DNA of 64,000 bases. Origin: Nocardioides campestrisoli. Its GTDB lineage: Bacteria > Actinomycetota > Actinomycetes > Propionibacteriales > Nocardioidaceae. The notes beneath the pieces were generated by a model. It worked only from the letters and a program-made list of their open reading frames with translations, was not told the DNA's origin and made no database searches. The position numbers were made by a program, and so were the translations under genes. Where the stretch lies: assembly GCF_013624435.2 (NCBI RefSeq), contig NZ_CP061768.1, positions 2,756,001-2,820,000 on the forward strand, written 5' to 3'. Shown piece by piece: positions 50,746-60,777 of the stretch. The first letter of the stretch is position 1, and each line of letters opens with the position of its first letter.

Positions 50746-52809
50746 ATGGACAGCTCCTCCCTCATCGCCTCACCGTCCCTGGCCCGGCGCTCCAAGCAGC
50801 TCTTCCTGGGCACCCGGCTCAAGAGCGAGCAGCTGGACGAGACGATGCTGCCCAAGCGGGTGGCACTGCCGATCTTCGCCAGCGACGCCCTCTCCTCGGT
50901 CGCCTACGCCCCCGACGAGGTCTTCATCATGCTCGCCGTCGCCGGCGCGACGGCGTACGCCTGGTCGTGGAAGGTCGCGCTCGCGGTCGCGGTGGTGCTG
51001 ATGGCGGTGGTCGCCTCCTACCGGCAGACCGTGCACGCCTACCCCAGCGGCGGCGGCGACTACGAGGTCGCCACGGTCAACCTCGGGCGCCGGGCGGGGG
51101 TGACGGTGGCCAGCGCCCTGCTGGTCGACTACGTGCTCACGGTGGCGGTCTCCATCTCCTCGGGCTCCCAGTACGCTGCCGCCGCGCTGCCCGCCCTGTC
51201 CGGGCACGAGCCGACGGTGGCGGTGGCGCTCGTGGTGGTGCTCGCCGCGGTGAACCTGCGCGGGGTCCGGGAGTCCGGCGCCCTGTTCGCGGTCCCGACG
51301 TACACGTTCATGGCGGCGCTCCTCGGGATGGCCGCCGTCGGACTGTTCCGGCTCCTGACCGGGACCCTGCCCCAGGTGGAGAGCGCCGAGCTGCAGGTCG
51401 TGCCGGCGGCGGGGTTCGAGGAGCCGCTCACCACCCTGGGTCTCCTGCTGCTGCTCGCCCGGGCGTTCTCCTCGGGCTGTGCCGCCCTGACCGGGGTGGA
51501 GGCGATCTCCAACGGCGTCCCGGCGTTCCGCAAGCCCAAGAGCCGCAACGCCGCCACCACGCTGCTGCTGCTCGGGCTGATCGCGGTGTCGATGATGGTC
51601 TCGATCATCGTGCTGGCCAACCAGATGGGGATGCGGTACGTCGACCCGCACCAGCTCGACCAGCTGCGCACCGCCGACGGCTCCGCGCTGCCGGCGGGCT
51701 ACGACCAGCACACGGTGATCGCCCAGATCGCCGGAGCGCTCTTCGCCGACTTCCCTCCGGCGTTCTACCTGGTGGTCTCGATGACCGGGGTGATCCTGGT
51801 GCTCGCCGCCAACACGGCGTTCAACGGCTTCCCGGTGCTCGCCTCGATCCTGGCCCGCGACGGCCTGGCCCCCCGCGCCCTCGGGGCCCGGGGCGACCGG
51901 CTGGCGTTCAGCAACGGCATCGTCTTCCTGGCCGGTCTCGCGATCGTGCTGATCCTGGCCTTCGACGCCGAGACGACCCGCCTGATCCAGCTCTACATCG
52001 TCGGGGTCTTCGTCTCCTTCACCATGAGCCAGCTCGGCATGCTGCGGCACTGGACCGGTCGGCTGCGCGAGGTGCACGACCCCCGCACCCGGCACCGGAT
52101 GCTCCGCTCCCGGGCGATCAACGCCTTCGGCCTGGCCCTGACCTCCGTCGTGCTGGTGGTGATCCTGGTGACGAAGTTCCTGGCCGGGGCGTGGATCGCG
52201 ATCCTGGCGATGGCGATCTTCTACTTCCTGATGCTCCAGGTGCGCCGGCACTACGACCAGGTCGCCGAGGAGCTGGAGTCCGACGAGCAGGACAGCGTGA
52301 TGCCCACCCGGGTGCACGCCGTCGTGCTGGTCTCCCGGCTGCACAAGCCGACCCTGCGCGCCATCGCCTACGCCCGGGCGACGCGGCCCAACGTGCTCGA
52401 GTGCCTGCACGTGGACACCGACACCGAGGAGACCCGGGAGCTGATGCGGCAGTGGCAGGAGTCCGGGCAGGAGGTGGCGCTGCGGGTGCTGCACTCCCCC
52501 TACCGCGAGCTGGTGCGCCCGGTGGTCGCCTACACCGCCGAGCTCCGGGCGGCGAACCCGCGCGGTGTCGTCGCGGTCTACATCCCGGAGTACGTCGTGG
52601 GCCGGTGGTGGGAGCAGCTGCTGCACAACCAGACCGCGCTGCGGCTCAAGGCGCGGCTGCTCTTCCGGCCCGCGGTCATGGTCACCTCGGTGCCCTTCCA
52701 GCTCAGCTCCTCGCACGCCGCCCTGCAGCGGCGCGAGCGGGACCTGGACCGGGCCCGGCCCGGGGACGTGCGGCAGGGGCGGCCCCCACGGTCGTTCACC
52801 CGGCGCTGA
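50746..52809 (+). CDS. KimA-like APC-family potassium transporter
   Basis: A 687-residue membrane protein with about 12 hydrophobic segments (about 50-470) and a cytoplasmic C-terminal domain (about 480-687). SSVAYAPDEVFIMLAVAG near residue 50 and YRQTVHAYPSGGGDYEVA near 88 are typical of the KimA group of APC transporters, proton-coupled potassium importers. The adjacent KdpDE-like pair supports a potassium role. GGAGGCGAC precedes the ATG. The 3' end overlaps the convergent jetC by 14 bases. Other cation or amino-acid substrates remain possible. Confidence 0.82.
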   Translation: MDSSSLIASPSLARRSKQLFLGTRLKSEQLDETMLPKRVALPIFASDALSSVAYAPDEVFIMLAVAGATAYAWSWKVALAVAVVLMAVVASYRQTVHAYPSGGGDYEVATVNLGRRAGVTVASALLVDYVLTVAVSISSGSQYAAAALPALSGHEPTVAVALVVVLAAVNLRGVRESGALFAVPTYTFMAALLGMAAVGLFRLLTGTLPQVESAELQVVPAAGFEEPLTTLGLLLLLARAFSSGCAALTGVEAISNGVPAFRKPKSRNAATTLLLLGLIAVSMMVSIIVLANQMGMRYVDPHQLDQLRTADGSALPAGYDQHTVIAQIAGALFADFPPAFYLVVSMTGVILVLAANTAFNGFPVLASILARDGLAPRALGARGDRLAFSNGIVFLAGLAIVLILAFDAETTRLIQLYIVGVFVSFTMSQLGMLRHWTGRLREVHDPRTRHRMLRSRAINAFGLALTSVVLVVILVTKFLAGAWIAILAMAIFYFLMLQVRRHYDQVAEELESDEQDSVMPTRVHAVVLVSRLHKPTLRAIAYARATRPNVLECLHVDTDTEETRELMRQWQESGQEVALRVLHSPYRELVRPVVAYTAELRAANPRGVVAVYIPEYVVGRWWEQLLHNQTALRLKARLLFRPAVMVTSVPFQLSSSHAALQRRERDLDRARPGDVRQGRPPRSFTRR

Positions 52810-55800
52810 GGGACTCCTCGTCGGTGATCGCGTGGATCGCCGAGAGGTGGGTCTCGGTGTTCTTGGTGACCAGCAGCAGGGTCTCCATGTGCGGCTCCAG
52901 GCCGGTGACCTTGTCCAGCGGGACGCCGATGACCAGCTGGAACCCCAGCCCCGTCCACGCCTGCACCGCGCGCCCGGCGAACTCCGAGTCGGCCTTGACG
53001 AAGCCCTCGTCGAGCATCACCGGGGCGAACCGGGGCCGCGAGCGCAGCTCGTCGCCCAGCCGGAACCGCAGCGCCGAGCCGACGATGAAGGCCACCAGCT
53101 CCTGGCTCTCGCCGCCGCTCTTCTCCCCCAGGGTCCGGTAGGTCGACTTGAGCTCGCCGGTGAGCCGGTCGTAGCGCTCGGCGCTGATCTCCACGTGCCG
53201 CCGTACGTCGAGCAGCCGGTCGCGGTCGGCGCCGTCGAGGCCCGCCTCGGTCGGCCGCAGCTGGGCCATGAACCGGCGCAGGTCGGCGAAGCGCGCCTCC
53301 ATCTGCTCCTCGTCCAGGTCCTTCGCCGAACCGCGGGAGAGCTCGCGCAGGTCGCGGACGAAGACCTGCACGTGCGCCGGGGTCAGCCGGCGCAGCCGGA
53401 TCCGCAACCTGTCCTTCTCCGCGCCGAACTCCAGGCGTCGCAGGATCGCGTTGATCGGCTCCAGCCGGTCCTCGATCTCCTCGACCGAGGCCGACATCGC
53501 CCCCGCCAGCGGGACGAGGTCCTGGCCACTCCACTCGGTGAGGCGACGGCGCCACTCCGCCCGCCGCTTCGCCAGCCCGGTCGCCTCGATCTCGGCCAGG
53601 ATGCGCGCGTAGTCGGCGCACGAGTCGGGGGTGGTGCCCAGGTTGGGGTCCTCCCACTGCAGCTGGTAGGCGCGGAAGATGGCGGAGAGCTCGCGGTCAA
53701 CGTGCTCCACCTCGACCTGGGCCGTGGTGACGGCCGCGTGCAGCCGGGCCTGGAGCCGGCCGGTGTTCTCGTGGAAGCGGGCCAGGTCGTCGGGGTCCTC
53801 GGGGGCGCAGGCGGCGGCGAACTCCTCGTCCAGGCGGACCAGCTGCTCCTCGCTCAGCCGCACCCCGCCGACGCGCTCCATCCGCTCGAGCTCGTCGTTG
53901 ACCTGGTCCTCGGCCTCGACCATCTCGCCGTGCTCGGCGTCCAGGGCCGCCCGGCGCTCCTCGAGCTGGTAGCGGAGCCGGCGCGCCTCCTCCAGGTCCG
54001 CGCCGAGACGCTCGATCTGCTCCTCGAGGATCGTCAGCCGGTCGTCGGAGCCCAGGATCGCGCCCCGCCGCTGCGTCAGCTCCTCGATCCGCTGGTCGCA
54101 GGAGGGCACGTCCAGGTCGTCGAAGCCGTGGCTGCGCACCGCCTCGTGGGCGGCGCGGCGCAGGTCGAGCAACCGGGTGGCCTGCTCGACGGCGGCGAGC
54201 CGCGAGTCCAGCTCGTCCAGCGACTCCTCGATCCCGGCCAGCTCCTGGTCGATCTCGGCCAGGGAGTCGCGGTTGCTGAAGCCGATGATGCTGCGCTGCT
54301 CCCCCGAGCCGTGGGAACCACGGCGTCCCGAGCGCGTCTGCCCGGCCAGGGTCACCCGCAGACCGCCGCCCGCCAGGTCCGCGGCGTCCTCGACGCACAG
54401 GGCGTTGCGGGAGGGGTGGGCCACGTGCTCGGCGACCCAGCCGCGGAACGGCGACTCCTGGAGCAGCAGCTTGCCGGCCACGTGGTCGGGGTCCGGCGTG
54501 CCCGGCTCCTCCAGGTCGAGCTCGGCGCCCTCGAAGGTGAGACGGCCACGCAGCGAGAGCGAGTCGATCGCGGCGGAGAACTCGTCGAGCCGCTCCAGCG
54601 GCACCAGCATCAGCCGGGCCGAGGAGCCCAGCACGGTCTCGATGGCGGTGCGCCACCGCGACTCACCGGGCGCGACGTCGATCAGCTCGGCGACGAAGGG
54701 CAGCTCGGCGGGGCTGAGCCCGCTGGCCCGGGCCACCTCGTGCCGGATCGCGTGCAGGTGTGCGGGCACCCGGCCGGCCCGGCCCTCCAGCGAGGCCCGC
54801 TCCTCGCCCAGCGCCTTGCGCCGAGCCATCAGCGGGTAGCGCGCGGCCATCACCTCGTCGCGCTCGGCGACCAGTCCCGCGAGCTCGGCGGGGTGCTGGG
54901 CCAGCCAGCGCTCCGCGCGGTCGACGAGGGCGTGGTAGGCCTCCCGGGAGCCGAGCGGGTCGCCGGGCTCGCCGTCGGTCTCCAGGTCGAGCAGTGCCCC
55001 GGTCCGCTGCAGCAGGGCGTCGCGCCGGGCCGCGCGCTCGGCCCGCAGCGCCTGCTCCCGCTCGATGTCCGCGGCGAGCCGCTCCAGGGTCGTTCCGCCG
55101 GCCTGGCGGTGCTCCTCCTTGGCTGCCTCCAGGTCCGCGGTCAGTGCCGCGACCTCGCGACTGCTGGTCTTGAGCTCGTCGGCGACCCGGCCGCGCTCCC
55201 GCCGGTTGCCGGTGACCGCCGCGGCCAGCAGCCGCGCGTGCGTACGCAGCATCCACAGGCGCACCGGGGTGTCGCCCTGCGCCGTGACCCCGAACGCGTC
55301 GAGCTCGCCGGCCTGGGAGAGCGCGGCGCTCTTGCGGGCCGCGAGCTCGACGACCGGCGCGAGCAGCTCCTGCTTGCGCTCCTCGGTCTGCATCGCCACG
55401 TAGGCGGACTCGAGGTCGTCGAAGTGCTCCACCGCGCGGTCCGCGGCGGCGAAGGTCGCCGGGCGCTCGAGGACCATCTCCTTGTAGAGCTCGTCGACGC
55501 TGCGCACCTGGTTGCCGGCCTGGATGCGGGCGAGCAGCCGCAGGGCCTTGGCGCCGTCGCCGTTGGCCCCGATCCCGAGCCGGGCGTGCAGCGTCGCGGC
55601 GAACTCGGCGTACGTGCGGTGGACCCGGGCCCCCGGGTGCACCTTCTTGAGGGTGTTGGCGTGGAAGCGGTCCGGGACCGCGGCCTCCAGCGTCGCCAGG
55701 TCCAGGCCGGAGTCCAGGGTGACCAGCTGCATGGAGACGTCGCTGGACCTGGTCGCCCGCCGGGGCACGTAGTAGGTGCGCAGCACGGTGAACCGCCGCT

Positions 55801-56317
55801 GCCCGTCGTTGACGAAGGTCGCCGAGACCGCGCCCCAGGTGTCGCTGGAGCGCCCGCGCAGGAGCCGCTCGGTGGGTCGGCCGGTGCGGGGGTCGTCCAC
55901 CAGGTCGACGGCGCCCCGCAGGTAGGAGAGCAGGTTGCGCTGGCCCAGGCTGCGGGCGCGGCCCGCGGTGGCGTCGTTGGAGGCGCCGTTGAACTTGGTG
56001 TCCGAGGGCATCATCAGGGCGGTGTAGGCGTCCAGGACGGTGCTCTTGCCGACGCCGGAGGCGCCGGAGATCATCGTGGTGTCGCCGCTGAGGTCGATCG
56101 CGACCCGGCCGGAGAAGCCGCCCCAGTTGACCAGCTGCAACGTCTCGATCCGCCACTGCTCGGTGTCGTCGGAGGGGGTGGCCACGCTCTCGTGGGCGAA
56201 GAGGCCGTCGCTGTGCGCGGCCTCGTCCTCGTCCTCGTCGAGCGAGGACTCCAGTTCGTCCAGTCCGTCCAGCTCGTCCGGCTCGATCGCCCCCGCGACC
56301 TCGGTGCCCTGCGTCAT
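52796..56317 (-). CDS. jetC: SMC-like ATPase of a Wadjet/MksB-type condensin (JetC)
   Basis: A 1173-residue SbcC/MukB-like ATPase, the motor of the condensin complex. The Walker A motif GASGVGKST is at 85-93, the ABC signature SGGES at 1067-1071 and Walker B MLDE at 1101-1104, with the catalytic Glu1104 intact. The middle (about 330-1040) is mostly predicted coiled coil with a short hinge-like region near 600-700. The acidic N-terminal 50 residues are extra. The ATG overlaps jetB as ATGA. The expected nuclease gene jetD does not follow. Confidence 0.88.
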   Translation of the reverse strand: MTQGTEVAGAIEPDELDGLDELESSLDEDEDEAAHSDGLFAHESVATPSDDTEQWRIETLQLVNWGGFSGRVAIDLSGDTTMISGASGVGKSTVLDAYTALMMPSDTKFNGASNDATAGRARSLGQRNLLSYLRGAVDLVDDPRTGRPTERLLRGRSSDTWGAVSATFVNDGQRRFTVLRTYYVPRRATRSSDVSMQLVTLDSGLDLATLEAAVPDRFHANTLKKVHPGARVHRTYAEFAATLHARLGIGANGDGAKALRLLARIQAGNQVRSVDELYKEMVLERPATFAAADRAVEHFDDLESAYVAMQTEERKQELLAPVVELAARKSAALSQAGELDAFGVTAQGDTPVRLWMLRTHARLLAAAVTGNRRERGRVADELKTSSREVAALTADLEAAKEEHRQAGGTTLERLAADIEREQALRAERAARRDALLQRTGALLDLETDGEPGDPLGSREAYHALVDRAERWLAQHPAELAGLVAERDEVMAARYPLMARRKALGEERASLEGRAGRVPAHLHAIRHEVARASGLSPAELPFVAELIDVAPGESRWRTAIETVLGSSARLMLVPLERLDEFSAAIDSLSLRGRLTFEGAELDLEEPGTPDPDHVAGKLLLQESPFRGWVAEHVAHPSRNALCVEDAADLAGGGLRVTLAGQTRSGRRGSHGSGEQRSIIGFSNRDSLAEIDQELAGIEESLDELDSRLAAVEQATRLLDLRRAAHEAVRSHGFDDLDVPSCDQRIEELTQRRGAILGSDDRLTILEEQIERLGADLEEARRLRYQLEERRAALDAEHGEMVEAEDQVNDELERMERVGGVRLSEEQLVRLDEEFAAACAPEDPDDLARFHENTGRLQARLHAAVTTAQVEVEHVDRELSAIFRAYQLQWEDPNLGTTPDSCADYARILAEIEATGLAKRRAEWRRRLTEWSGQDLVPLAGAMSASVEEIEDRLEPINAILRRLEFGAEKDRLRIRLRRLTPAHVQVFVRDLRELSRGSAKDLDEEQMEARFADLRRFMAQLRPTEAGLDGADRDRLLDVRRHVEISAERYDRLTGELKSTYRTLGEKSGGESQELVAFIVGSALRFRLGDELRSRPRFAPVMLDEGFVKADSEFAGRAVQAWTGLGFQLVIGVPLDKVTGLEPHMETLLLVTKNTETHLSAIHAITDEESLSAG

Positions 56318-57093
56318 CCCCGGTCCTCCTCGTCCGTGACCTGCGGTGTCGTGCTCGCCCGGTCGTCGGCGAACAAGGGGTCCTCGGCCGGGGCCTCGGG
56401 GTCGTTGGTCTGCTGGAGGCTGACCAGCAGCTCCTGGAGCCGCTCGAGCGGCAGCAGCGACTCGATCGCCTCGCTGATCTCGAAGCGGTGGTCGGTGGGA
56501 GCGCCGATCAGCAGCCCCGCCTTCTGGATGCTGCTCACCGCGTTGCGGGCCCGCTTCTCGTCGCCGGAGACGTCGGTGGCGTGCGGCGGGCGGAACCCGG
56601 CGACGTAGTCGACGACGTCGTCGCGGTCCACGAAGACCCGTTCCTCCCCGGCCGCGGTGGCGACCCGGTAACGGTCGCGCAGGTGGACCAGCACCACCGT
56701 CTCCTCCCGGGACCAGGCCACGTCGTGCAGCAACGTGGGGAAGCGCCCACCGGTCTCCGGGACGGCCTGACGCTTCCACGCCACCTCGCGGACCGGGTCG
56801 ACCTGCAGGTCGAGGAAGAGCTCGTGCAGCCTGGAGCGGATCACCCGCTCGTTGCCGGTCAGCGCCCGCCAGGCCTGGGGGTGGGTGCGCGCGCTGATGA
56901 AGCGCTGCTTGAGCAGCGCCACCAGAGCCCGGCGCTCGGCGTACTCAAGCTCGCCCTCGTCGCCCTCGAAGAGGGAGACCGACGCGGTGTCGTGGGCCGG
57001 CTCGTCCTGGTCCTGGTCCGCGTGCTCGTCCTGGGACAGGGCCGCGTACTCGTCGTCGGCCAGGTGCTCGTGCTGGTCCTCGAGGGTGCTCAT
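56314..57093 (-). CDS. jetB: DUF4194 kite-like subunit of a Wadjet/MksE-type complex (JetB)
   Basis: A 259-residue protein with the DUF4194 domain (about 50-210), the MksE/JetB kite subunit that links kleisin and ATPase. RRALVALLKQRFISARTHP and the YRVATAAGEERVFVDRDDVV stretch fall in winged-helix regions. The first 45 residues are extremely acidic (repeated DQDQDE), and the C-terminus is also acidic. It overlaps jetA and jetC by ATGA on both sides, so the three subunits are made together. Confidence 0.85.
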   Translation of the reverse strand: MSTLEDQHEHLADDEYAALSQDEHADQDQDEPAHDTASVSLFEGDEGELEYAERRALVALLKQRFISARTHPQAWRALTGNERVIRSRLHELFLDLQVDPVREVAWKRQAVPETGGRFPTLLHDVAWSREETVVLVHLRDRYRVATAAGEERVFVDRDDVVDYVAGFRPPHATDVSGDEKRARNAVSSIQKAGLLIGAPTDHRFEISEAIESLLPLERLQELLVSLQQTNDPEAPAEDPLFADDRASTTPQVTDEEDRG

Positions 57094-58601
57094 CGTGCGT
57101 CCTCCTGCGGCGTGCGGTCGAGGTCTGGTGCGGACGGGTCCGTCCCGGGCAGCGGGACCAGCGGCACCCGGAAGGTGCGCTGCGAGCCGTCGGGGCGCAC
57201 GGCCCGGTAGGGCTCCGTGCGCTCCTCGGCGGCCAGGTCGCGGTCGGCGGCCAGGTGGAGCAGCCCGAGGATCTCCACCGGTCGGCGCAGCGACGGGTCG
57301 AGGGAGTCGAAGAGGTCGCCCAGCGACGCCGCCGGGTCCGGGGAGCCCATCGCCCGGTCGAGCCGCTCGCGGAGGTCGGCCAGCGAGGGGCCGCCGAGGG
57401 CCATCAGGTCCTGGCGGGAGGGGCCCGCGGTCTCGGGCGGTGCGAGGTCGGCCAGCCGGGTGGGCACCACGTCGTCCGCCGGGTCGTGGAAGCGCTCGCG
57501 CAGGTGCTCGACCTCGACCCGGGCAGGCAGGAGCGGCAGGTCGACGGTGGCGCGCGGGCCGCTGTGGGCCATCCAGGTCATCAGCTCGGACTCGATGCGG
57601 CGCAGCGTCTGCTCCAGCTCACGGTCGCGGGTCGCGTCGTGGGAGACGATGTACTCCTTGAGCGTGGAGGTCACCCGGGAGCGCTGGGAGAGCACGCGGT
57701 CCAGCCCCTCGCGGATCAGTCGCACCGTGCCCCGCAGCTCGGCCCGCTCACCGTCGGCCAGCAGCTGGTCCGAGAGCGGGTGCTCGAGCAGCGCCGCCAG
57801 GTCGTCGCGGAGCTGTCCGACCATCGAGTCGTCGCGCAGCAGGGCGAACGCCCCCTCGAACGCGCGCCCCTCGGGGGTCGCGGTCATCAGTGCGTCGGCG
57901 CGGGCGAGGTAGTCGTCGATCACCTCACCGGCCGGACGCGCCTCGGAGCGGAACGACGCGAGGATCTCGGCCCGGATCTGGGCGAACCGCTCCTCCACCC
58001 GGGCGAAGTCGCTGGGCAGGGCGGAGATCAGCAGCTGGAGCTCGGTGAACCCCTCGAGCATGTAGTCGGGCGTGGCCGGCTCCAGCTCGGCGCCGTCGAC
58101 CAGCCGGTCCCGCTCCGCGGTCAGCCGGGCGATCTCGGCGTTCAGCAGGGTGACCCGCGCCGTCCGGTCCGGGTTCGCCTCGCTGTTGAACCGGCGTACG
58201 GTGCTGAGCAGGGTGGCGATCCGGTGCTCGCTCAGCGTCGCCCGGTCGCGGGAGAGCGCCTTGACCAGCTCGAGCGCCTGCTGGGCGTGCGAGGTCAGCG
58301 CGTAGACCTCGCGGCCGCTGTCGTCCAGGGTCCGGACCAGCCACTGGCCGCGCATCCACCGCAGGCACACCTCGCGTCCGCTGCCCACGGGGACGTCGGG
58401 CTCCCCGGCGCCACGCAGCCGGCCCAGGTGGTCCTCGACCTGGGCGTGCAGCCGGGCGGTCGGCACCGGGCGGTTGTCGCGTCCGAACGCCGCGCGGAAC
58501 ACCGCGATCACCACGGGCGCCTGACGCTGGTGCAGGAGGGTCAGCGTGGGCTGGCGGAAGGCGCCGCGCACGCGAGCCAGCTCGCTGGCCACCTCGCTCA
58601 T
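57090..58601 (-). CDS. jetA: DUF3375 kleisin-like subunit of a Wadjet/MksF-type complex (JetA)
   Basis: A 503-residue DUF3375 protein, the kleisin (MksF/JetA) subunit that bridges the ATPase heads. It has an N-terminal winged-helix region (about 10-130), a long helical centre with several coiled-coil-like stretches (about 150-400) and a C-terminal winged-helix part. AAGGAGCACG precedes the ATG at 58601. It opens the jetABC operon and is divergent from the Mop regulator across 186 bases. Confidence 0.87.
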   Translation of the reverse strand: MSEVASELARVRGAFRQPTLTLLHQRQAPVVIAVFRAAFGRDNRPVPTARLHAQVEDHLGRLRGAGEPDVPVGSGREVCLRWMRGQWLVRTLDDSGREVYALTSHAQQALELVKALSRDRATLSEHRIATLLSTVRRFNSEANPDRTARVTLLNAEIARLTAERDRLVDGAELEPATPDYMLEGFTELQLLISALPSDFARVEERFAQIRAEILASFRSEARPAGEVIDDYLARADALMTATPEGRAFEGAFALLRDDSMVGQLRDDLAALLEHPLSDQLLADGERAELRGTVRLIREGLDRVLSQRSRVTSTLKEYIVSHDATRDRELEQTLRRIESELMTWMAHSGPRATVDLPLLPARVEVEHLRERFHDPADDVVPTRLADLAPPETAGPSRQDLMALGGPSLADLRERLDRAMGSPDPAASLGDLFDSLDPSLRRPVEILGLLHLAADRDLAAEERTEPYRAVRPDGSQRTFRVPLVPLPGTDPSAPDLDRTPQEDAR

Positions 58602-58774
58602 CGTGCTCCTTCTGTCCTGTCGCTGTCGTGTGCCTGTCGTGCGCCCGTGCGGCTGGCACCGCGGCCCGTCCGCGGGGGTCCGCGACCGGTCTGCGCCCGC
58701 TCGGCAACGAGACAGCATCCCACCGCGCGCCGGTGCGCGCCCGTGTGGGGTGTTCAATGGCGCAGATGCGGCTC

Positions 58775-58780
58775 TAGGCT
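58775..58780 (+). promoter_or_regulatory. Leaderless -10 element of the Mop regulator
   Basis: TAGGCT lies seven bases before the ATG, with TTCAAT 16 bases upstream as a weak -35 box. Confidence 0.55.
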
Positions 58781-58787
58781 GCCGTTC

Positions 58788-59189
58788 ATGCCGCACATGA
58801 GGATCAGGGACGCCGCGTCCTACCTCGGCGTGAGCGACGACACCGTCCGACGCTGGGTCGACCGCGGCCTGCTCAGCGAGTCCACCGACGAGGCGGGCCG
58901 CAAGACGGTCGACGGCTACGAGGTCGCCCAGGTGGCCCGGCAGCAGGCCACGCCCCCAGGACCCCCCGGGGACGTCCTCAGCTCGGCCCGCAACCGGTTC
59001 GTCGGCCTGGTCACCGACCTCAAGGTCGACGAGGTGATGGCCCAGGTCGAGCTGCAGTGCGGGCCGTTCCGCGTGGTCTCGCTGATGAGCAGCGAGTCGG
59101 TGCGCGCGCTGGGCCTCGAGCTCGGCTCCGCCGCGGTCGCGGTGATCAAGTCGACCACCGTGATCGTCGAGACGACGGCGGACCGGTGA
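58788..59189 (+). CDS. HTH-Mop molybdate-binding regulator
   Basis: A 133-residue fusion of an excisionase/MerR-type winged helix (about 4-55: [20 protein letters not shown]) and a single Mop/TOBE molybdate-binding domain (about 65-131: [29 protein letters not shown]). It should sense intracellular molybdate and control the modABC genes that follow; its stop overlaps modA as GTGA. The leaderless promoter fixes the start. Confidence 0.9.
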   Translation: MPHMRIRDAASYLGVSDDTVRRWVDRGLLSESTDEAGRKTVDGYEVAQVARQQATPPGPPGDVLSSARNRFVGLVTDLKVDEVMAQVELQCGPFRVVSLMSSESVRALGLELGSAAVAVIKSTTVIVETTADR

Positions 59190-59989
59190 GAAGCCGCGTA
59201 CTGACCGGGGTGCTCGCCCTCGCGCTCGCGCTCCTCGCTGGCGGCTGCTCACCGGACGGCGACGACCCCGACGCGACCACCCTGCGGGTCTACGCCGCGG
59301 CGTCGCTGGCCGGGCCGTTCGAGCAGCTGGCCGAGGAGTTCGAGGCCGACCACGACGGGGTGGAGGTGCAGCTCAACCTGGCCGGCTCCTCCGACCTGGC
59401 CGCGCAGATCCTCGAGGGCGCGCCCGCCGACGTCTTCGCCTCCGCGGACACCGCCACCATGCGGAGGCTGCTCAACGAGCTCCTGGTCGCCGAGGAGCCG
59501 CAGCCGTTCGCCACCAACACCCTGCGGATCGCCGTACCGCCGGGCAACCCCGCCGGCGTCGCCACCTTCGCCGACCTCGCCGACCCAGACCTCCAGCTGG
59601 TCGTCTGCGCCCCCGAGGTGCCGTGCGGTGCGGCCGCCACCGAGGCGGCCGAGGCCGCGGGCGTCACGCTCGCCCCCGTCAGCGAGGAGCAGTCGGTGAC
59701 CGACGTGCTGGCCAAGGTCACCTCCGGGGAGGCCGACGCCGGCCTGGTCTACGTGACCGACGTGCTCGCGGCCGGCCACCACGTCGAGGGCATCGACTTC
59801 CAGGAGTCGGAGGAGTCGGTCAACCACTACCCGATCGCGCCCGTCGCCGACAGCGCCCGGGCCAGGCTGGCCGAGGAGTTCGTCGCGCTGGTGCTGGGCG
59901 AGCGAGGCCAGGCGATCCTTGCCGACGCCGGCTTCGGCCCGCCGCGCCCCGGCTTCGACCCGTCGCCCGGCAGGACCGACGCACCATGA
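59186..59989 (+). CDS. modA: Molybdate ABC transporter substrate-binding lipoprotein
   Basis: Captures molybdate outside the membrane. The 267-residue protein has a signal sequence with lipobox LLAGGC (Cys21). The binding domain opens [14 protein letters not shown], and [21 protein letters not shown] and GLVYVTDV follow the ModA pattern. The GTG overlaps the regulator's stop as GTGA and the stop overlaps modB as ATGA. Confidence 0.95.
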   Translation: MRSRVLTGVLALALALLAGGCSPDGDDPDATTLRVYAAASLAGPFEQLAEEFEADHDGVEVQLNLAGSSDLAAQILEGAPADVFASADTATMRRLLNELLVAEEPQPFATNTLRIAVPPGNPAGVATFADLADPDLQLVVCAPEVPCGAAATEAAEAAGVTLAPVSEEQSVTDVLAKVTSGEADAGLVYVTDVLAAGHHVEGIDFQESEESVNHYPIAPVADSARARLAEEFVALVLGERGQAILADAGFGPPRPGFDPSPGRTDAP

Positions 59990-60777
59990 GCGGTCGGCAC
60001 AGCCACGTCGACGTCCCCCGGTGGCTCTACCTGCCCGCCGCCGGAGGCGCGGCGTTCGTGCTGCTGCCGCTGGTGGCGGTGGTGCTGCGTACGCCGTGGG
60101 CAGACTTCCTCGAGCTGATCACCTCCGAGGCCTCCCGCGACGCGCTCGCCCTGAGCCTGCGCACCTCGGCGGTCAGCACGCTGCTCTGCGTCCTGCTCGG
60201 GGGCCCGATGGCGGTGGTGCTCGCCCGCACCCGGTTCCCCGGGCAGAGCCTGCTGCGCTCGCTGGTGCTGCTCCCCCTGGTGCTGCCGCCGGTGGTGGGC
60301 GGCATCGCGCTGCTCTACACCTTCGGCCGGCGGGGGCTCCTCGGGGGGACCTTCGAGCTGCTGGGCGTCCAGGTCGCCTTCTCCACCACCGCCGTGGTGC
60401 TGGCCCAGACGTTCGTGGCGCTGCCTTTCCTCGTGGTCAGCCTGGAAGGGTCGCTGCGCACCGCCGGCCAGCAGTACGAGGTGGTGGCGGCCTCCCTGGG
60501 CGCCCGGCCCAGCACGGTGCTGCGGCGGGTCACCCTGCCCCTGGTCCTCCCCGGCCTGGTCTCGGGCGCGGTGCTGGCGTTCGCCCGGGCGCTGGGCGAG
60601 TTCGGCGCCACCATCACCTTCGCCGGCAGCCTGCAGGGCGTGACCCGGACCCTGCCGCTGGAGATCTACCTGCGCCGCGAGACCGACGCGGAGGCCGCGG
60701 TCGCCCTCTCCCTGGTACTGGTGATGGTGGCGGTGCTGGTCATCGGGCTGGCCCGCCAGGGCAGGAGCAGCCTGTGA
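59986..60777 (+). CDS. modB: Molybdate ABC transporter permease
   Basis: Membrane channel of the ModABC importer. The 263-residue protein has about six membrane segments and the EAA-type coupling loop [21 protein letters not shown] near residue 165. [18 protein letters not shown] is typical of ModB. It overlaps both neighbours (ATGA with modA, GTGA with modC). Confidence 0.94.
   Translation: MSGRHSHVDVPRWLYLPAAGGAAFVLLPLVAVVLRTPWADFLELITSEASRDALALSLRTSAVSTLLCVLLGGPMAVVLARTRFPGQSLLRSLVLLPLVLPPVVGGIALLYTFGRRGLLGGTFELLGVQVAFSTTAVVLAQTFVALPFLVVSLEGSLRTAGQQYEVVAASLGARPSTVLRRVTLPLVLPGLVSGAVLAFARALGEFGATITFAGSLQGVTRTLPLEIYLRRETDAEAAVALSLVLVMVAVLVIGLARQGRSSL

Noticed and set aside
52565..56608. 1347-codon plus-strand open frame opposite jetC
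   Set aside because: Antisense shadow of the jetC gene, without any family feature.
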